A stretch of 64,000 nucleotides of DNA from Acidihalobacter prosperus (GCF_000754095.2 NZ_JQSG02000003.1:485397-549396); one strand, 5' to 3'; shown: positions 27,238-37,875, counted from the stretch's first letter. Numbers and translations: made by a program. Notes: generated by a model not told the origin, from the letters alone.

Positions 27238-30078
27238 GTGACCGATTACAAACAGACGCTCAATCTCCCGCGCACCGATTTCCCCATGCGCGGCGACCTC
27301 GCCCGACGCGAGCCAGACACCCTCACGCGCTGGGCCGAGCTGGACATTTACCATCGGCTGCGCCGCGAGCGCGCCGGGCGCGAGCGCTTCATCCTTCACG
27401 ACGGTCCGCCCTACGCCAACGGCGACATCCACATCGGCCACGCGGTCAACAAGGTGCTCAAGGACATCATCGTCAAGAGCCGCAGCCTCGACGGGCTGGA
27501 CGCACCCTATGTGCCCGGCTGGGACTGCCATGGCCTGCCCATCGAACACAAGGTCGAGCAGACCGTGGGCAAGGTCGGCGAGGGCATCGACCCCGCAGCC
27601 TTCCGCAAGGCCTGCCGCGAATACGCCGCCGAGCAGATCGAGGGCCAGCGCCGCGACTTCAAGCGTCTCGGCATCGTCGGCGACTGGGACGAGCCCTATC
27701 TCACGATGAATTTCCGCACCGAGGCGGACATCATCCGTGCGCTCGGCCGCACCATCGAGCGCGGCCACGTGATCAAGGGCTACAAGCCGGTGCACTGGTG
27801 CGTGGACTGCGGCTCGGCGCTGGCCGAGGCCGAGGTGGAATACGAGGACAAGACCTCGCCGGCGATCGACGTGCGCTTCGCCGTCGTCGATCCTGAAAGC
27901 TTACTCGCGCGCTGCGAAACTGAGGGCACGGGTTCCGGCCCGCTGTCGGTGGTCATCTGGACCACCACGCCCTGGACGTTGCCGGCGAATCAGGCCGTGG
28001 CGCTGAACGCCGAGCTGGACTATGCGGTCGTCGCCTGCGATGGACCGAACGGCGCGGAACGCCTGCTGCTCGCCGCCGAACTCGCCGAATCGGCCTTGCA
28101 GCGCTGGGGCATCGAGACCTGGCGCACGGTCGCGCGCTGTCGCGGCGCCGACCTCGAAGGCGTGAAGCTGCACCACCCCTTCCTCGACCGCGAGGTACCC
28201 GTGATCCTGGGCGATCACGTGACCCTCGATGCCGGTACAGGCGCCGTACACACCGCGCCCGGCCACGGCCAGGAGGACTATGTCGCCGGCCTGCGCTACG
28301 GCCTCGAGGTCGACCATCCGGTCGGCCCGGACGGGCGCTTCCGTGCCGACACGCCGTTCTTCGCCGGCGAAAAGGTATTCGACGCCAATGCCCACGTGAT
28401 CGAAGTGCTGCGCGAAAGGGGTACCCTGGTGCACGCCGAGAAGCTGCGCCACAGCTACCCGCACTGCTGGCGCCACAAGACCCCGCTGATCTTCCGCGCC
28501 ACGCCGCAGTGGTTCATCAGCATGGACAAGGAAGGCCTGCGCGCCACCGCGCTCGCGGCCCTGCCCGACATTCAGTTCACCCCTGACTGGGGCCGCGAGC
28601 GCCTCGCCGGCATGGTCGCCAACCGACCCGACTGGTGCATCTCGCGCCAGCGCAACTGGGGCGTGCCGCTGGCGCTGTTCGTGCACCGCGACAGCGGCGA
28701 GCTGCACCCCGACACGCCGCGCCTGATCGAGGCGGTGGCCGAGCGCGTCGAGCAGCGGGGTGTCGACGCCTGGTTCGACCTCGACCCGGCCGAAGTGCTG
28801 GGCGCCGAGGCGGCGGATTACGAAAAGGTCACCGACATCCTCGACGTGTGGTTCGACTCGGGCACCACCCACGCCAGCGTGCTCGACCGCCGCCCCGAGC
28901 TCGGCTTCCCCGCCGACCTCTACCTTGAAGGCTCAGACCAGCACCGCGGCTGGTTCCAGTCCTCGCTGCTCGCCTCGGTGGCCATGCGCGGCGTGCCGCC
29001 CTACCGCGGCGTGCTCACCCACGGCTTCACCGTCGACGAGAAGGGCCGCAAGATGTCCAAGTCGCTCGGCAACGTGATCTCGCCGCAGAAGGTGGTGGGC
29101 ACGCTGGGCGCCGACATCATCCGCCTGTGGGTCGCCTCCGGCGACTACCGCCGCGAGATGGCCGTGTCCGACGAGATCCTCAAGCGCATGTCGGACGCCT
29201 ACCGGCGCATCCGCAACACCGCGCGCTTCCTGCTCGCCAACCTGGCCGGCTTCGACCCCGCGATCAACCTCGTCGCGCCAGCGGACATGCTGCCGCTCGA
29301 CGCCTGGATCTGCAGCCGCGCCGCGGCCCTGCAGAGCGAGCTGCGCGAGGCCTACGCGCGCTACGAGTTCCACCTGATCTACCAGAAGGTGCACAACTTC
29401 TGTTCGGTCGAACTGGGCTCGCTGTATCTCGACATCATCAAGGATCGCCAGTACACCACCCAGGCCGACAGCCTGGCGCGGCGCTCCGCGCAGACCGCGC
29501 TGTACCACCTCGCCGAGGCGCTGCCGCGCTGGCTGGCGCCGATCCTGAGCTTCACCGCCGAAGAGATCTGGCGCCACGTGCCGGGCGAACGCGCCGACTC
29601 GGTGTTGCTCGCCACCTGGTACGACTTCCCGGCGGGGCTGGCCGACGCCAGCGTGCTGCCCGCGGACATGGACCCGGCCTATTGGGACGCGGTGATCGAG
29701 GTGCGCGAGGCGGTCAACAAGGTGCTGGAAGGCCTGCGCCAGGGCGGCGCCATCGGCGCCAACCTCGACGCCGAGGTGACGCTGCACTGCGGCCCGCAGA
29801 CCGCCGAGACGCTGGCGCGCCTGGGCGACGAGCTGCGCTTCGTGCTGATTACCTCCGAGGCTGCGGTCAGCCGCGAGCCCGCACCGGCCGACGCCGCCGC
29901 GCAGACCCTCGCCAACGGCGAGACGCTGCACATCATCGCGACGGCCAGCACACACGCCAAGTGCCCGCGCTGCTGGCATCATCGCGCCGACATCGGCCGG
30001 GATGCCGCGCATCCCGAGCTGTGCGGACGCTGCGTCGTGAACGTGGCCGGCGACGGCGAAACACGGCGTTTCGCATGA
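27238..30078 (+). CDS. ileS: Isoleucyl-tRNA synthetase
   Basis: A 946-residue class I synthetase charging tRNA-Ile. HIGH is seen in [21 protein letters not shown] in [10 protein letters not shown], the editing domain [12 protein letters not shown] in the middle, and a C-terminal zinc finger ([12 protein letters not shown], then CGRC). Length is normal. The start is GTG at 27238 with a weak ribosome site, 30 bases after ribF. The last 4 bases overlap lspA (ATGA). Confidence 0.99.
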   Translation: MTDYKQTLNLPRTDFPMRGDLARREPDTLTRWAELDIYHRLRRERAGRERFILHDGPPYANGDIHIGHAVNKVLKDIIVKSRSLDGLDAPYVPGWDCHGLPIEHKVEQTVGKVGEGIDPAAFRKACREYAAEQIEGQRRDFKRLGIVGDWDEPYLTMNFRTEADIIRALGRTIERGHVIKGYKPVHWCVDCGSALAEAEVEYEDKTSPAIDVRFAVVDPESLLARCETEGTGSGPLSVVIWTTTPWTLPANQAVALNAELDYAVVACDGPNGAERLLLAAELAESALQRWGIETWRTVARCRGADLEGVKLHHPFLDREVPVILGDHVTLDAGTGAVHTAPGHGQEDYVAGLRYGLEVDHPVGPDGRFRADTPFFAGEKVFDANAHVIEVLRERGTLVHAEKLRHSYPHCWRHKTPLIFRATPQWFISMDKEGLRATALAALPDIQFTPDWGRERLAGMVANRPDWCISRQRNWGVPLALFVHRDSGELHPDTPRLIEAVAERVEQRGVDAWFDLDPAEVLGAEAADYEKVTDILDVWFDSGTTHASVLDRRPELGFPADLYLEGSDQHRGWFQSSLLASVAMRGVPPYRGVLTHGFTVDEKGRKMSKSLGNVISPQKVVGTLGADIIRLWVASGDYRREMAVSDEILKRMSDAYRRIRNTARFLLANLAGFDPAINLVAPADMLPLDAWICSRAAALQSELREAYARYEFHLIYQKVHNFCSVELGSLYLDIIKDRQYTTQADSLARRSAQTALYHLAEALPRWLAPILSFTAEEIWRHVPGERADSVLLATWYDFPAGLADASVLPADMDPAYWDAVIEVREAVNKVLEGLRQGGAIGANLDAEVTLHCGPQTAETLARLGDELRFVLITSEAAVSREPAPADAAAQTLANGETLHIIATASTHAKCPRCWHHRADIGRDAAHPELCGRCVVNVAGDGETRRFA

Positions 30079-30542
30079 ACCGTCGCGGGTTGCGCTGGCT
30101 CTGGCTCACGATCGCGGTCATCGCCCTCGATCAGGCGAGCAAGTGGCTGGCCCTGCAGTCGCTACCCTACGGCCGGCCGGTACCGATCCTGCCGGGGTTC
30201 GACCTCACCCTGGTGTTCAACACCGGTGCCGCCTTCAGCATGCTGAGCGGCGCCGGCGGCTGGCAGCGCTGGCTGTTCATCGCGCTGGCCGCGGTCGTCG
30301 CCGTCGCGCTGGTGACCTGGCTGCTCCGGCTCGGCCCGCGCGAGCGCTGGGTGGGTGCCGCCGTGTCGCTGATCCTGGGCGGCGCGCTAAGCAACGCACT
30401 CGATCGCGTGATGCGCGATCACGTGATCGACTACATCGACCTGTACTACAAACAGTGGCACTGGCCGGTATTCAACCTCGCCGATTCCGCCATCACCCTG
30501 GGTGCGGCCATCCTGGTCGTACGTACGCTGTTCCGCCGCTGA
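30075..30542 (+). CDS. lspA: Lipoprotein signal peptidase
   Basis: A 155-residue inner-membrane aspartic protease that removes signal peptides from prolipoproteins. It has four helices. The two catalytic aspartates are in [17 protein letters not shown] and [11 protein letters not shown]. Translationally coupled to ileS. The fkpB-ispH genes that follow lspA in many relatives are absent here; a pseudouridine synthase follows instead. Confidence 0.98.
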   Translation: MNRRGLRWLWLTIAVIALDQASKWLALQSLPYGRPVPILPGFDLTLVFNTGAAFSMLSGAGGWQRWLFIALAAVVAVALVTWLLRLGPRERWVGAAVSLILGGALSNALDRVMRDHVIDYIDLYYKQWHWPVFNLADSAITLGAAILVVRTLFRR

Positions 30543-30583
30543 AGCAGCCGGCCGCCAAGCCGGCCTCCGAAGGCCCGTCTCTC

Positions 30584-31117
30584 ATGCTGATCCTGTTCAA
30601 CAAGCCCTACGGGGTGCTGCCGCAGTTCACCGATTCCGACGGTCGCCCGACCCTCGCCGATTACGTTCCCGTGCCCGGCGTGTATGCCGCGGGGCGTCTG
30701 GACCGCGACAGCGAGGGCCTGCTGCTGCTCACCGACGACGGCGCGCTGCAGCATCGCATCGCCGACCCGGCGCAGAAGATGAGCAAGGCCTACTGGGTGC
30801 AGGTGGAAGGCGAACCCGACGAGGCCGCGCTCGCCGCGCTGCGCAACGGCGTCGAGTTGCGCGACGGCCTCACGCTGCCGGCCAAGGCGGTGCGCATCGA
30901 GGCGCCGCCGAACCTGTGGCCGCGCGAGCCGCCGATCCGCGTGCGCCGCGCGATTCCCACCGCCTGGCTGCTGCTCACGCTGAGCGAGGGCCGCAACCGT
31001 CAGGTGCGCCGGATGACCGCCGCGGTCGGCCACCCGACGTTGCGCCTGATACGCTACCGCATCGGCTCCTGGACGCTGGACGGACTGGCACCCGGGGAAT
31101 GGCGCGAACAGCCCTGA
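30584..31117 (+). CDS. rluE: RluE-like 23S rRNA pseudouridine synthase
   Basis: A 177-residue enzyme of the RsuA/RluE branch, without an S4 domain. The catalytic aspartate is in [28 protein letters not shown] opens the protein and [25 protein letters not shown] is the conserved C-terminal motif. Short length and missing S4 domain fit RluE, which modifies U2457 in E. coli 23S rRNA; target specificity is inferred. It follows lspA by 41 bases and probably shares the operon. Confidence 0.9.
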   Translation: MLILFNKPYGVLPQFTDSDGRPTLADYVPVPGVYAAGRLDRDSEGLLLLTDDGALQHRIADPAQKMSKAYWVQVEGEPDEAALAALRNGVELRDGLTLPAKAVRIEAPPNLWPREPPIRVRRAIPTAWLLLTLSEGRNRQVRRMTAAVGHPTLRLIRYRIGSWTLDGLAPGEWREQP

Positions 31118-31127
31118 ACGCACGTGC

Positions 31128-32345
31128 CTAAACCGGCGGCGCCGGGTCGAGCAGTTCGATCCAGTGACGCACCGGCGTCTCGCTGGCCTGCTGCAGATGC
31201 AGCTGGCAGCCGATGTTGGCACTGACGATCAGCTCCGGCTCCCCGGCCGCCAGTGCGTGCAGCTTGTTGGCGCGCAGCTGGCGAGACAGTTCAGGCTGCA
31301 GGATCGAATAAGTACCGGCGCTGCCGCAGCACAGGTGCGCGTCGGCCACCGGCGCCAGCTCGTAACCGAGCTGACGCAGCAACCCTTCAACCGCCCCGCC
31401 CAGGCGCTGACCGTGCTGCAGCGTGCAGGGCGCGTGAAAGGCGACGCGACGCCCCTCGCCGCGCGGCAGGGACGACAGGTCCTCGGCGGACAGCACCTCG
31501 GCCACATCCCGGGCGAGGGCGCTGACGCGCGTGGCCTTTTCGGCATACGCCGGATCGTCGCGCAGCAGCTCACCGTATTCCTTGACCTGCAGCCCGCAAC
31601 CGCTGGCCGTGATCACCAGCGCCTCCGCGCCGGCTTCGATCGCCGGCCACCAGGCGTCGATGTTGCGCCGTGCCTGCGACAGGCCCTCGGCGTGTGCATT
31701 GAGGTGGTAGCTGACCGCGCCGCAGCAGCCTTGGCCCTGCGGCCGTTCGAGGCGGATACCAAGGCGGTTGAACACGCGTGCGGCGGCGGCATTGGTGAGC
31801 GGCGCCGCGGCCGGCTGCACGCAGCCGTCCAGCAGCAGCATCGTCCGTTCGTGCACGGCGCGCGGCCAGACACCCGCCGGACGCACTGGCGGCAATGCCG
31901 GCCGTACCCGGCGCGGAATGAAGGGTTCGGCCAGCCGCCCCAGCCACAGCAGGGCGGCGAAACGGCCCGTATGCGGCAGCACCCGTCTCAGGCCCCAGCG
32001 GAACGCCCGCGCGCGCCAGTTACGCGGCTGCTCGCGCTCGACGGCGGCGCGGCCGATCTCCGCCAGACGCGCATAGCGCACCCCGGAGGGGCAGGTGGTC
32101 TCGCAGGCGCGGCACTGCAGGCAGCGGTCCAGGTGCAGGCGCGTCGCCTCGCCCGTGACCTCGCCCTCCAGCACCTGCTTGATCTGATAGATGCGCCCGC
32201 GCGGACCGTCCAGCTCGTCGCCGAGCAGCTGGTAGGTCGGGCAGGTGGCGTTGCAGAAACCGCAGTGCACACAGGTCCGCAGGATGGATTCCGCCTCGCG
32301 GCCTTCGGCCGTATCCAGCAGGGCTTGGCTCAAGTGGGTTTGCAT
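31128..32345 (-). CDS. glcF: Glycolate oxidase iron-sulfur subunit
   Basis: A 405-residue subunit that passes electrons from the flavin subunits towards the quinone pool. Two 4Fe-4S motifs are seen near the N-terminus, CVHCGFCNATCP and CLQCRACETTCPSG. Two cysteine-rich CCG domains follow (GCCGAVSYHLNAH, HLCCGSAGTYSI). The ATG at 32345 gives the family start MQTHLSQ; the longer frame is unsupported. Third gene of glcD-glcE-glcF. With the autotrophic-looking gene set it likely recycles the glycolate formed by Rubisco's oxygenase reaction (inference). Confidence 0.96.
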   Translation of the reverse strand: MQTHLSQALLDTAEGREAESILRTCVHCGFCNATCPTYQLLGDELDGPRGRIYQIKQVLEGEVTGEATRLHLDRCLQCRACETTCPSGVRYARLAEIGRAAVEREQPRNWRARAFRWGLRRVLPHTGRFAALLWLGRLAEPFIPRRVRPALPPVRPAGVWPRAVHERTMLLLDGCVQPAAAPLTNAAAARVFNRLGIRLERPQGQGCCGAVSYHLNAHAEGLSQARRNIDAWWPAIEAGAEALVITASGCGLQVKEYGELLRDDPAYAEKATRVSALARDVAEVLSAEDLSSLPRGEGRRVAFHAPCTLQHGQRLGGAVEGLLRQLGYELAPVADAHLCCGSAGTYSILQPELSRQLRANKLHALAAGEPELIVSANIGCQLHLQQASETPVRHWIELLDPAPPV

Positions 32346-32374
32346 GGCTTGCGTTCGCTCGGGGTGGGAAGCGT

Positions 32375-33427
32375 TCAGTTCTGCGGATACAGCGGATGCC
32401 CCGGATTGAGGATGCCGGCCGGATCCAGCGCGCTCTTGATTCGGCGGTGTAGCGCGAGCACCGCGGGCGGCAGCGGCTGATAGCGCGGACCGTCCGCGGC
32501 CACGCCGCGCCACAGCGTGGCATGGCCGCCGGCGCGCACCGCCGCCTGACGCACGCTGGCGGCATCCGCCTCGCCGGCATACCAGCGCTGCGCGCCGGCC
32601 CAGTCGAGCAGCCAATGGCCCGGCAGTTCGATGGGCGCGGCGGACGCGGCCACGCTGAGGCGCCAGAGACGCCCGGGGTGGCGGAAAAACGCGTGCGTCT
32701 GCTCGCGCAGACGACGCCAGAAGTCCGCGCCGTCGTCCACCGGCTCGCCGCCAATGCGTCTTTGTGCGGCGCGCAGCGCCACTTCAGTCCCCGACAGGCG
32801 CAGGTAGACGCTTTCGCCGTCATAGACGCCCGCGGTCAACGGCAGCGGCAGGCCCGCCCAGGTATTGAGCTGGCGGATGGCCTCCTGCGGCGAAAGCTCG
32901 AGTCGCAACGTGGTTTCGGCCTGCGCACGCGGCAGCACCTTGAGACTGGCCTCCAGCAGCACGCCCAGCGTGCCGTGGCTGCCGGCCATCAGACGCGATA
33001 CGTCGTAGCCGGCGACGTTCTTCATCACCTCGCCGCCGAAGCGCAACACCTCGCCACGGCCATTGATCACCCGCGTGCCGAGCACGAAATCGCGGGCGGC
33101 GCCGGCGTAGGGGCGCCGCGGGCCGGAGAGATTGCACGCCAGCGTGCCGCCCAGCGTCGCACCGGGGCCGAAATACGGCGGCTCGAAGGGCAACATCTGG
33201 CCTTGCTCGGCCAGCGCGGCCTCGATCTCGGCCAACGGCGTACCGGCGCGCGCGGTGAGCACCAGTTCCACAGGCTCGTAATGCACGATGCCGCGATGCC
33301 CGTCGACCGCGAGCGTTGACTCGGCCGTCGAAAGGCCGAGAAAGGCCTTGCTGCCGCTGCCGGCGATGCGCAGCCCGCGGTGCGCCGCCGCCGCCTCGCG
33401 GACCTGCTCGGCGAGCGATGTGGTCAT
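32375..33427 (-). CDS. glcE: Glycolate oxidase FAD-binding subunit
   Basis: A 350-residue FAD-binding (PCMH-type) subunit. GLRIAGSGSKAFLG is the flavin-binding start, followed by PYFGPGATLGGTLACNLSGPRRPYAGAARD and GGEVMKNVAGYDVSRLMAGSHGTLG, characteristic of GlcE. The C-terminal tail LDPAGILNPGHPLYP is shared with GlcD-type proteins. Two starts are possible (ATG 33442 or 33427); the second gives the usual N-terminus. It begins within 20 bases of the glcD stop. Confidence 0.95.
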   Translation of the reverse strand: MTTSLAEQVREAAAAHRGLRIAGSGSKAFLGLSTAESTLAVDGHRGIVHYEPVELVLTARAGTPLAEIEAALAEQGQMLPFEPPYFGPGATLGGTLACNLSGPRRPYAGAARDFVLGTRVINGRGEVLRFGGEVMKNVAGYDVSRLMAGSHGTLGVLLEASLKVLPRAQAETTLRLELSPQEAIRQLNTWAGLPLPLTAGVYDGESVYLRLSGTEVALRAAQRRIGGEPVDDGADFWRRLREQTHAFFRHPGRLWRLSVAASAAPIELPGHWLLDWAGAQRWYAGEADAASVRQAAVRAGGHATLWRGVAADGPRYQPLPPAVLALHRRIKSALDPAGILNPGHPLYPQN

Positions 33428-33443
33428 ATCCCCGGTCGCCATC

Positions 33444-34979
33444 CTAGAAGCGCTCCAGTTCGGGGAAGGGCAACGCGCCACCGTGCACGTGCATGGCGCC
33501 GAACTCGGCGCAGCGCTGCAGGGTGGGCACGGCCTTGCCGGGATTGAGCAATCCGTGCGCATCGAAGGCCGCCTTGACGGCGTGGAACTGGCTCAGCTCC
33601 GCGCTGCCGAACTGTACGCACATCTGGTCGATCTTCTCCACGCCGACGCCGTGCTCTCCGGTCACCGTGCCGCCGACAGCCACGCACAGCTCCAGGATGC
33701 GACCGCCGAATTCCTCGGTGCGCTCCAGTTCTCCGGGCACGTTGGCATCGTAGAGAATCAACGGATGCAGATTGCCGTCGCCGGCGTGAAACACGTTGGC
33801 CACGCGCAGGCCATATTCGCGGCTGAGCGCGGCGATACCATCCAGCACCTCGGGCAGACGGGCACGCGGAATGGTGCCGTCCATGCAGTAGTAGTCCGGC
33901 GACAAACGTCCCACGGCGGGGAAGGCCGCCTTGCGGCCCAGCCACAGACGCTGGCGCTCGGCCTCGTCCTGCGCCGTGCGTAGGCGGGTGGCGCCGGCCT
34001 GCTTGAGCAGCGCATGGATCTGCAGCAATTGGTCGGACACCTCCTCGTTGGTGCCGTCCAACTCGCACAGCAGAATCGCTGCCGCCTCGCGGGGGTAACC
34101 TGCGTGCACGAAATCCTCGGCCGCGGCGATCGCGAAGCGGTCCATCATTTCCAGTCCCGCCGGCACGATACCGGCCGCAATGATCGCGCCGACGGCCGCG
34201 CCGGCGGTGGCCACGTCGTCGAAGGCCGCCATCACCACCTGGGCGCGCTCGGGCACCGGCAGCAGGCGCACGGTGACCTCGACGATCACGCCGAGCATGC
34301 CCTCCGAGCCGTGTATCAGCGCGAGCAGATCGTAGCCCGGCGCATCCAGCGCATCGCCGCCGAGGGTAATGCGCTCGCCCTCGGCGGTCACCACCTCCAC
34401 GCGCATCACGTTGTGCACCGTCAGGCCGTATTTCAGGCAATGCACGCCGCCCGCGTTCTCGGCCACGTTGCCGCCGATGCTGCAGGCGATCTGCGACGAG
34501 GGATCGGGTGCGTAATAGAGGCCGTAGGGGCGCGCAGCCTCGCTGATCGCGAGGTTGCGCACGCCGGGCTGCACGCGCGCGGTGCGCGCCAGCGTGTCGA
34601 TCTTGAGGATGCGGTTGAACTTGGCGAGCGACAGCAGCACGCCGCCGGCATGGGGCAGTGCGCCGCCCGACAGCCCGGTACCGGCGCCGCGCGCCACCAC
34701 CGGCACCCGCAGCGCGTGACAGATCTGCATCACGGCCTGCACCTGCTCGACGGTCTCAGGCAGGACCACCAGCATCGGCAGCCGCCGGTAGGCGGTCAGA
34801 CCGTCGCATTCGTAGGGCCTGCGTTCCTCCTCGCTGAGCAGCAGCGTATGCGGCGGCAAACGCGCGCCCAGCGCTTCGATCACGCGCCCGCGGTCGACGG
34901 CCGCAGCCGGCTCGGCCGGTCCACTGTGGTTATGCGCCTCCAAGCGCGCCTCCTGTCGCCCCATCGTATGGGATGCCAT
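33444..34979 (-). CDS. glcD: Glycolate oxidase subunit D
   Basis: A 511-residue FAD-dependent 2-hydroxyacid dehydrogenase subunit. It has the PCMH flavin domain with VPVVARGAGTGLSGGALP and SIGGNVAENAGGVHCLKYG, and a C-terminal FAD-oxidase domain with VFHAGDGNLHP and GTVTGEHGVGVEK. First gene of the glcDEF operon. Two close ATGs (34979, 34964) are possible starts. glcC-type regulators and permeases are not adjacent, unlike in E. coli. Confidence 0.96.
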   Translation of the reverse strand: MASHTMGRQEARLEAHNHSGPAEPAAAVDRGRVIEALGARLPPHTLLLSEEERRPYECDGLTAYRRLPMLVVLPETVEQVQAVMQICHALRVPVVARGAGTGLSGGALPHAGGVLLSLAKFNRILKIDTLARTARVQPGVRNLAISEAARPYGLYYAPDPSSQIACSIGGNVAENAGGVHCLKYGLTVHNVMRVEVVTAEGERITLGGDALDAPGYDLLALIHGSEGMLGVIVEVTVRLLPVPERAQVVMAAFDDVATAGAAVGAIIAAGIVPAGLEMMDRFAIAAAEDFVHAGYPREAAAILLCELDGTNEEVSDQLLQIHALLKQAGATRLRTAQDEAERQRLWLGRKAAFPAVGRLSPDYYCMDGTIPRARLPEVLDGIAALSREYGLRVANVFHAGDGNLHPLILYDANVPGELERTEEFGGRILELCVAVGGTVTGEHGVGVEKIDQMCVQFGSAELSQFHAVKAAFDAHGLLNPGKAVPTLQRCAEFGAMHVHGGALPFPELERF

Positions 34980-35060
34980 CGCGCGCCCGGCGGGACGTGC
35001 CGGGCGCGTAAACGAGGCAGTTTACACGCAGGTGACCGCGATTTTGAATGCGCGCGCGGC

Positions 35061-36314
35061 TCAGACCGTACGGCGAATGCCGTCGGGCTTCCAGGCGGGG
35101 GCGATGACATCGTGCAGGGGCACGCGACCGAGTAGGGAAGCGGTGGCCACGGCCTGACCGCCGAACCGGCGATTGATGCGGTCGACCGCACGGTTCACGG
35201 CCTGTCGGGTCGGCGCCACGGGATCCTCGAACAGATCCAGCTGCACGTCCGCGGGTGCGGGATCGAGGGCGGTGACCTGAACCTGATGCACGCCCTCGCC
35301 CTGCCAGACCCGCGCCAGCACCTGACGGCAAAGCGCGGCGATCGGCTGGCCGTCGTCGGTCGGGCGCGGGGTCAGGTAACGTCCGCCGAGCCAGCCGGTG
35401 TCGGTGCGCAGCCCAATGAACAGCTGCTGCGCCTCCAGGCCGTTGCGGCGCAGGCGCGCGGCAACCTTCTGGGCCATGTGTTCGAGATACTGCTGCAGCA
35501 GGCGCGGGTCGCGCGTCGCCGGTGGCAGGATCTTGCCATGGCCCACGCTCTTGGGCGGCGCCACCGCCGGGCTGACGCCTTCGGGATCGCGCCCCTGCGC
35601 CATCAGCCAGATGCGCCGGCCGACGTTGCCCCAGCGCTGCGCCAGCACGCTGACCGGCAGACGCGCCATGTCGCCGCAGGTCTGCACGCCGCGACTGGCG
35701 AGAAAGCTGCCGATGCCGCGGCCGACGCCGCACAGCTCGGTAACCGGGACGTTGCGCAGGCGGGCGGCCGTTTCCCACGGCGGCACCACGGTCACCCCCT
35801 CCGGCTTGCGCTGCTTGGCCGCCCATTTGGCGGTGGTCTTGTCGCCGGCGACGCCGACCGAACAGGGCAGACCGGAAACCTCGCGCACCAGTCGCTGCAC
35901 CTTTTTAGCGATCACCGGCGGGGCACCGTGCAGGCGCTGCACGCGGGTGACGTCGAGAAAGGCCTCGTCCACCGAGAACACCTCGATGTCGGGCGTGATC
36001 GCCTGCAGCGCGGACATGATGCGCGCCGAGATCTGCGCGTAGCGCGCCGAGCGCGCGGTGATGCGGATCAGCTCCGGGCAGCGCCGCCGTGCCTCGGGCA
36101 GGCGCATGCCGGTATGGATGCCGAAGGCGCGCGCCTCGTAGGAACAGGTGATGATGCAGGTACCCTGGTCGCCGTTGGTGACGGCCACCGGCCGGCCGCG
36201 CAGCGACGGATCGTCGAGCTGCTCGATCGAGGCGAAAAAAGCGTTCATGTCGACAAGGACGATGGCGCGGGGCCAGCGGCGGTCGACGGAGGCTGAAGTA
36301 CCGGCGGCGTTCAT
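35061..36314 (-). CDS. Y-family translesion DNA polymerase
   Basis: A 417-residue DinB/UmuC-type polymerase. The catalytic acidic residues are intact in LVDMNAFFASIEQLDD and VFSVDEAFLDVT, with the thumb helix-hairpin-helix in ELCGVGRGIGSFLASRG and a little-finger domain (about 230-350). A C-terminal segment (QLDLFEDP) looks like a beta-clamp binding motif. It starts 6 bases after the lexA stop, so it is in an operon with its presumed SOS repressor. It performs error-prone bypass of damaged template. Assignment to DinB or a separate Y-family branch is not settled by reading alone. Confidence 0.92.
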   Translation of the reverse strand: MNAAGTSASVDRRWPRAIVLVDMNAFFASIEQLDDPSLRGRPVAVTNGDQGTCIITCSYEARAFGIHTGMRLPEARRRCPELIRITARSARYAQISARIMSALQAITPDIEVFSVDEAFLDVTRVQRLHGAPPVIAKKVQRLVREVSGLPCSVGVAGDKTTAKWAAKQRKPEGVTVVPPWETAARLRNVPVTELCGVGRGIGSFLASRGVQTCGDMARLPVSVLAQRWGNVGRRIWLMAQGRDPEGVSPAVAPPKSVGHGKILPPATRDPRLLQQYLEHMAQKVAARLRRNGLEAQQLFIGLRTDTGWLGGRYLTPRPTDDGQPIAALCRQVLARVWQGEGVHQVQVTALDPAPADVQLDLFEDPVAPTRQAVNRAVDRINRRFGGQAVATASLLGRVPLHDVIAPAWKPDGIRRTV

Positions 36315-36320
36315 GAGGGC

Positions 36321-36908
36321 TTACCGGTAGCGTCGAAACTGGGCGACCAGCACACCCTGGATGCGTACCCGCTCGGGGCTGTAGTGCATCGGCGCCATGT
36401 CGACGTTTTCGGGAATCAGCAGGATTTCGCCGCCGCTGGTACGACGCAGACGCTTGAGCGTGGCCTCCTCGTCGTCGATCAGCGCGGCGACGATGTCGCC
36501 GTCCTCGGCGCTGTCGCGGCGCGCCATGACCACGTAGTCGCCGTCGAAGATGCCGGCGTCGATCATCGAGTCGCCCTTGACGATCAGCGCAAAGCGGTCC
36601 GGCCCCAGCAGCATGGCGGACAGATCGATGTGCTCCTGCCCGGGGATCGCCTCGATCGGCCGGCCGGCGGCGATGCGCCCCGCCAGCGGCATCGCGTACG
36701 GCCCGGCCGGATCCTGCGGGATGCGCAGGCCGCGCCAGCCGGATTCGCGCTCCAGCAAGCCGGCTGCAAGCATCGACTGTACGTGATAGTGCACGGTGTT
36801 GCGGCCGACGCCGAGGGTGGCGCCGATCTCGGCCAGGGTCGGCGAGCGACCGTGGCGGGTGGCGTAGTCGCGGATGCACTGCAGGATCTCGGATTGGCGC
36901 GGATGCAT
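36321..36908 (-). CDS. lexA: LexA repressor
   Basis: A 195-residue SOS repressor. A winged helix-turn-helix occupies the first 65 residues (SPTLAEIGATLGVGRNTVHYHVQSM). The Ala-Gly self-cleavage site is in LAGRIAAGRPIEA, the catalytic serine in VKGDSMIDAG and the lysine in EATLKRLRR. The recognition helix is unlike the E. coli one. The ATG at 36908 matches the family start. GTTC-N7-GTTC elements lie immediately upstream, so it is probably autoregulated together with the downstream Y-family polymerase. Whether a second lexA exists elsewhere cannot be seen. Confidence 0.95.
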   Translation of the reverse strand: MHPRQSEILQCIRDYATRHGRSPTLAEIGATLGVGRNTVHYHVQSMLAAGLLERESGWRGLRIPQDPAGPYAMPLAGRIAAGRPIEAIPGQEHIDLSAMLLGPDRFALIVKGDSMIDAGIFDGDYVVMARRDSAEDGDIVAALIDDEEATLKRLRRTSGGEILLIPENVDMAPMHYSPERVRIQGVLVAQFRRYR

Positions 36909-36913
36909 AAAAT

Positions 36914-36961
36914 GTCCCATGAATGTTCGATGGCAACGCCAATCTAGAACATTCATCGAAC
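36914..36961. promoter_or_regulatory. Two LexA boxes of the GTTC-N7-GTTC type
   Basis: On the plus strand GAAC-ATTCATC-GAAC at 36947-36961 is an exact GAAC-N7-GAAC direct repeat (GTTC-N7-GTTC on the coding strand). GTCC-CATGAAT-GTTC at 36914-36928 is a second copy with one mismatch, 6 bases from the lexA start. This spacing is the one described for alphaproteobacterial LexA, not the E. coli CTG-N10-CAG palindrome. Confidence 0.6.
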
Positions 36962-36983
36962 ATTGGCAAGCGCGGCGTTGCGC

Positions 36984-37805
36984 TCAGCGCAGAATCGACT
37001 TCAATCCCATCTGATGGATGATGTGCGCGGCAATCTCTTCGACCGAGACGTGCGTGGTGTCCAGCGAGGGCGCACCGAGGCGCCGGTAGATGCCCTGCGC
37101 GAGGCGCAGCTCGCGTGCGCACTGTTCGCGCGAGGCGTAACGGCTGTTGGGCAGGCGTTCGCTGCGGATCTGCGCCAACCGTTCGGCGTCGATGGTCAGA
37201 CCGAACAGCTTGCTGCGGAAGCGGGTCAGCGCCTCGGGCAGCCGCTCGGCCTCCAGTATCTCCTCGGTCAGCGGTAGATTGGCAGCGCGCAGACCGTGCT
37301 GCAGCGCCAGATACAGGCAGGTGGGCGTCTTGCCGCAACGCGAGGGCGCGAGCAGGATCAGGTCGGCCTCGGCGTAGTGGTCCATGCGCGCGCCGTCGTC
37401 GTGGGCGAGCGCGAAGTTCACTGCCTCGATGCGCCGGTGATAGGTGCTGGGATTGGCGCCGTGTGCGAGCCCCACGGAATGCGAGGCGCGCACGCCGAGG
37501 GTGTCTTCCAGACGGGCGATGAAGGACTCAAAGAAGTCCATGAACACGCCGTCGGCGGTGGCCAGGATGGCGCGGATCTCGTCGTCGACGGCCGTGCTGA
37601 AGATCAGCGGCGGCTCGCCGTGGCGCTCGCGATAGGCATCGATGCGCGCCACGGTGTCCCGCGCCTTCGACAGGGAGTTGATAAAAGGTATCGTGACGCG
37701 GTCAAATTGCACCCCCGCGAACTGGGTGAGCAGCATATTCCCCAGTGTTTCGGAGGTGATACCGGTCCGATCGGACAAAAAAAATGCACCGCGCACCTTG
37801 GCCAT
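36984..37805 (-). CDS. ppsR: PEP synthase regulatory kinase/phosphotransferase
   Basis: A 273-residue bifunctional regulator (DUF299) that inactivates PEP synthase by ADP-dependent phosphorylation and reactivates it by Pi-dependent dephosphorylation. The start [23 protein letters not shown] and the P-loop-like [19 protein letters not shown] are family hallmarks. The ATG at 37805 gives the usual length (E. coli 277 residues); another ATG lies 6 codons upstream. Divergent from its target ppsA, with 70 bases between. Confidence 0.96.
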   Translation of the reverse strand: MAKVRGAFFLSDRTGITSETLGNMLLTQFAGVQFDRVTIPFINSLSKARDTVARIDAYRERHGEPPLIFSTAVDDEIRAILATADGVFMDFFESFIARLEDTLGVRASHSVGLAHGANPSTYHRRIEAVNFALAHDDGARMDHYAEADLILLAPSRCGKTPTCLYLALQHGLRAANLPLTEEILEAERLPEALTRFRSKLFGLTIDAERLAQIRSERLPNSRYASREQCARELRLAQGIYRRLGAPSLDTTHVSVEEIAAHIIHQMGLKSILR

Positions 37806-37875
37806 CTTGCCGTCCGCCTCCATATTGACCGGATTAACCCACCCGATAGTGCCAAAGATCAGACAGGAGATGGTA

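Noticed and set aside
26209-27795. 528-codon minus-strand ORF opposite ribF and ileS
   Set aside because: Spans two certain genes on the opposite strand and has no ribosome site or domain.
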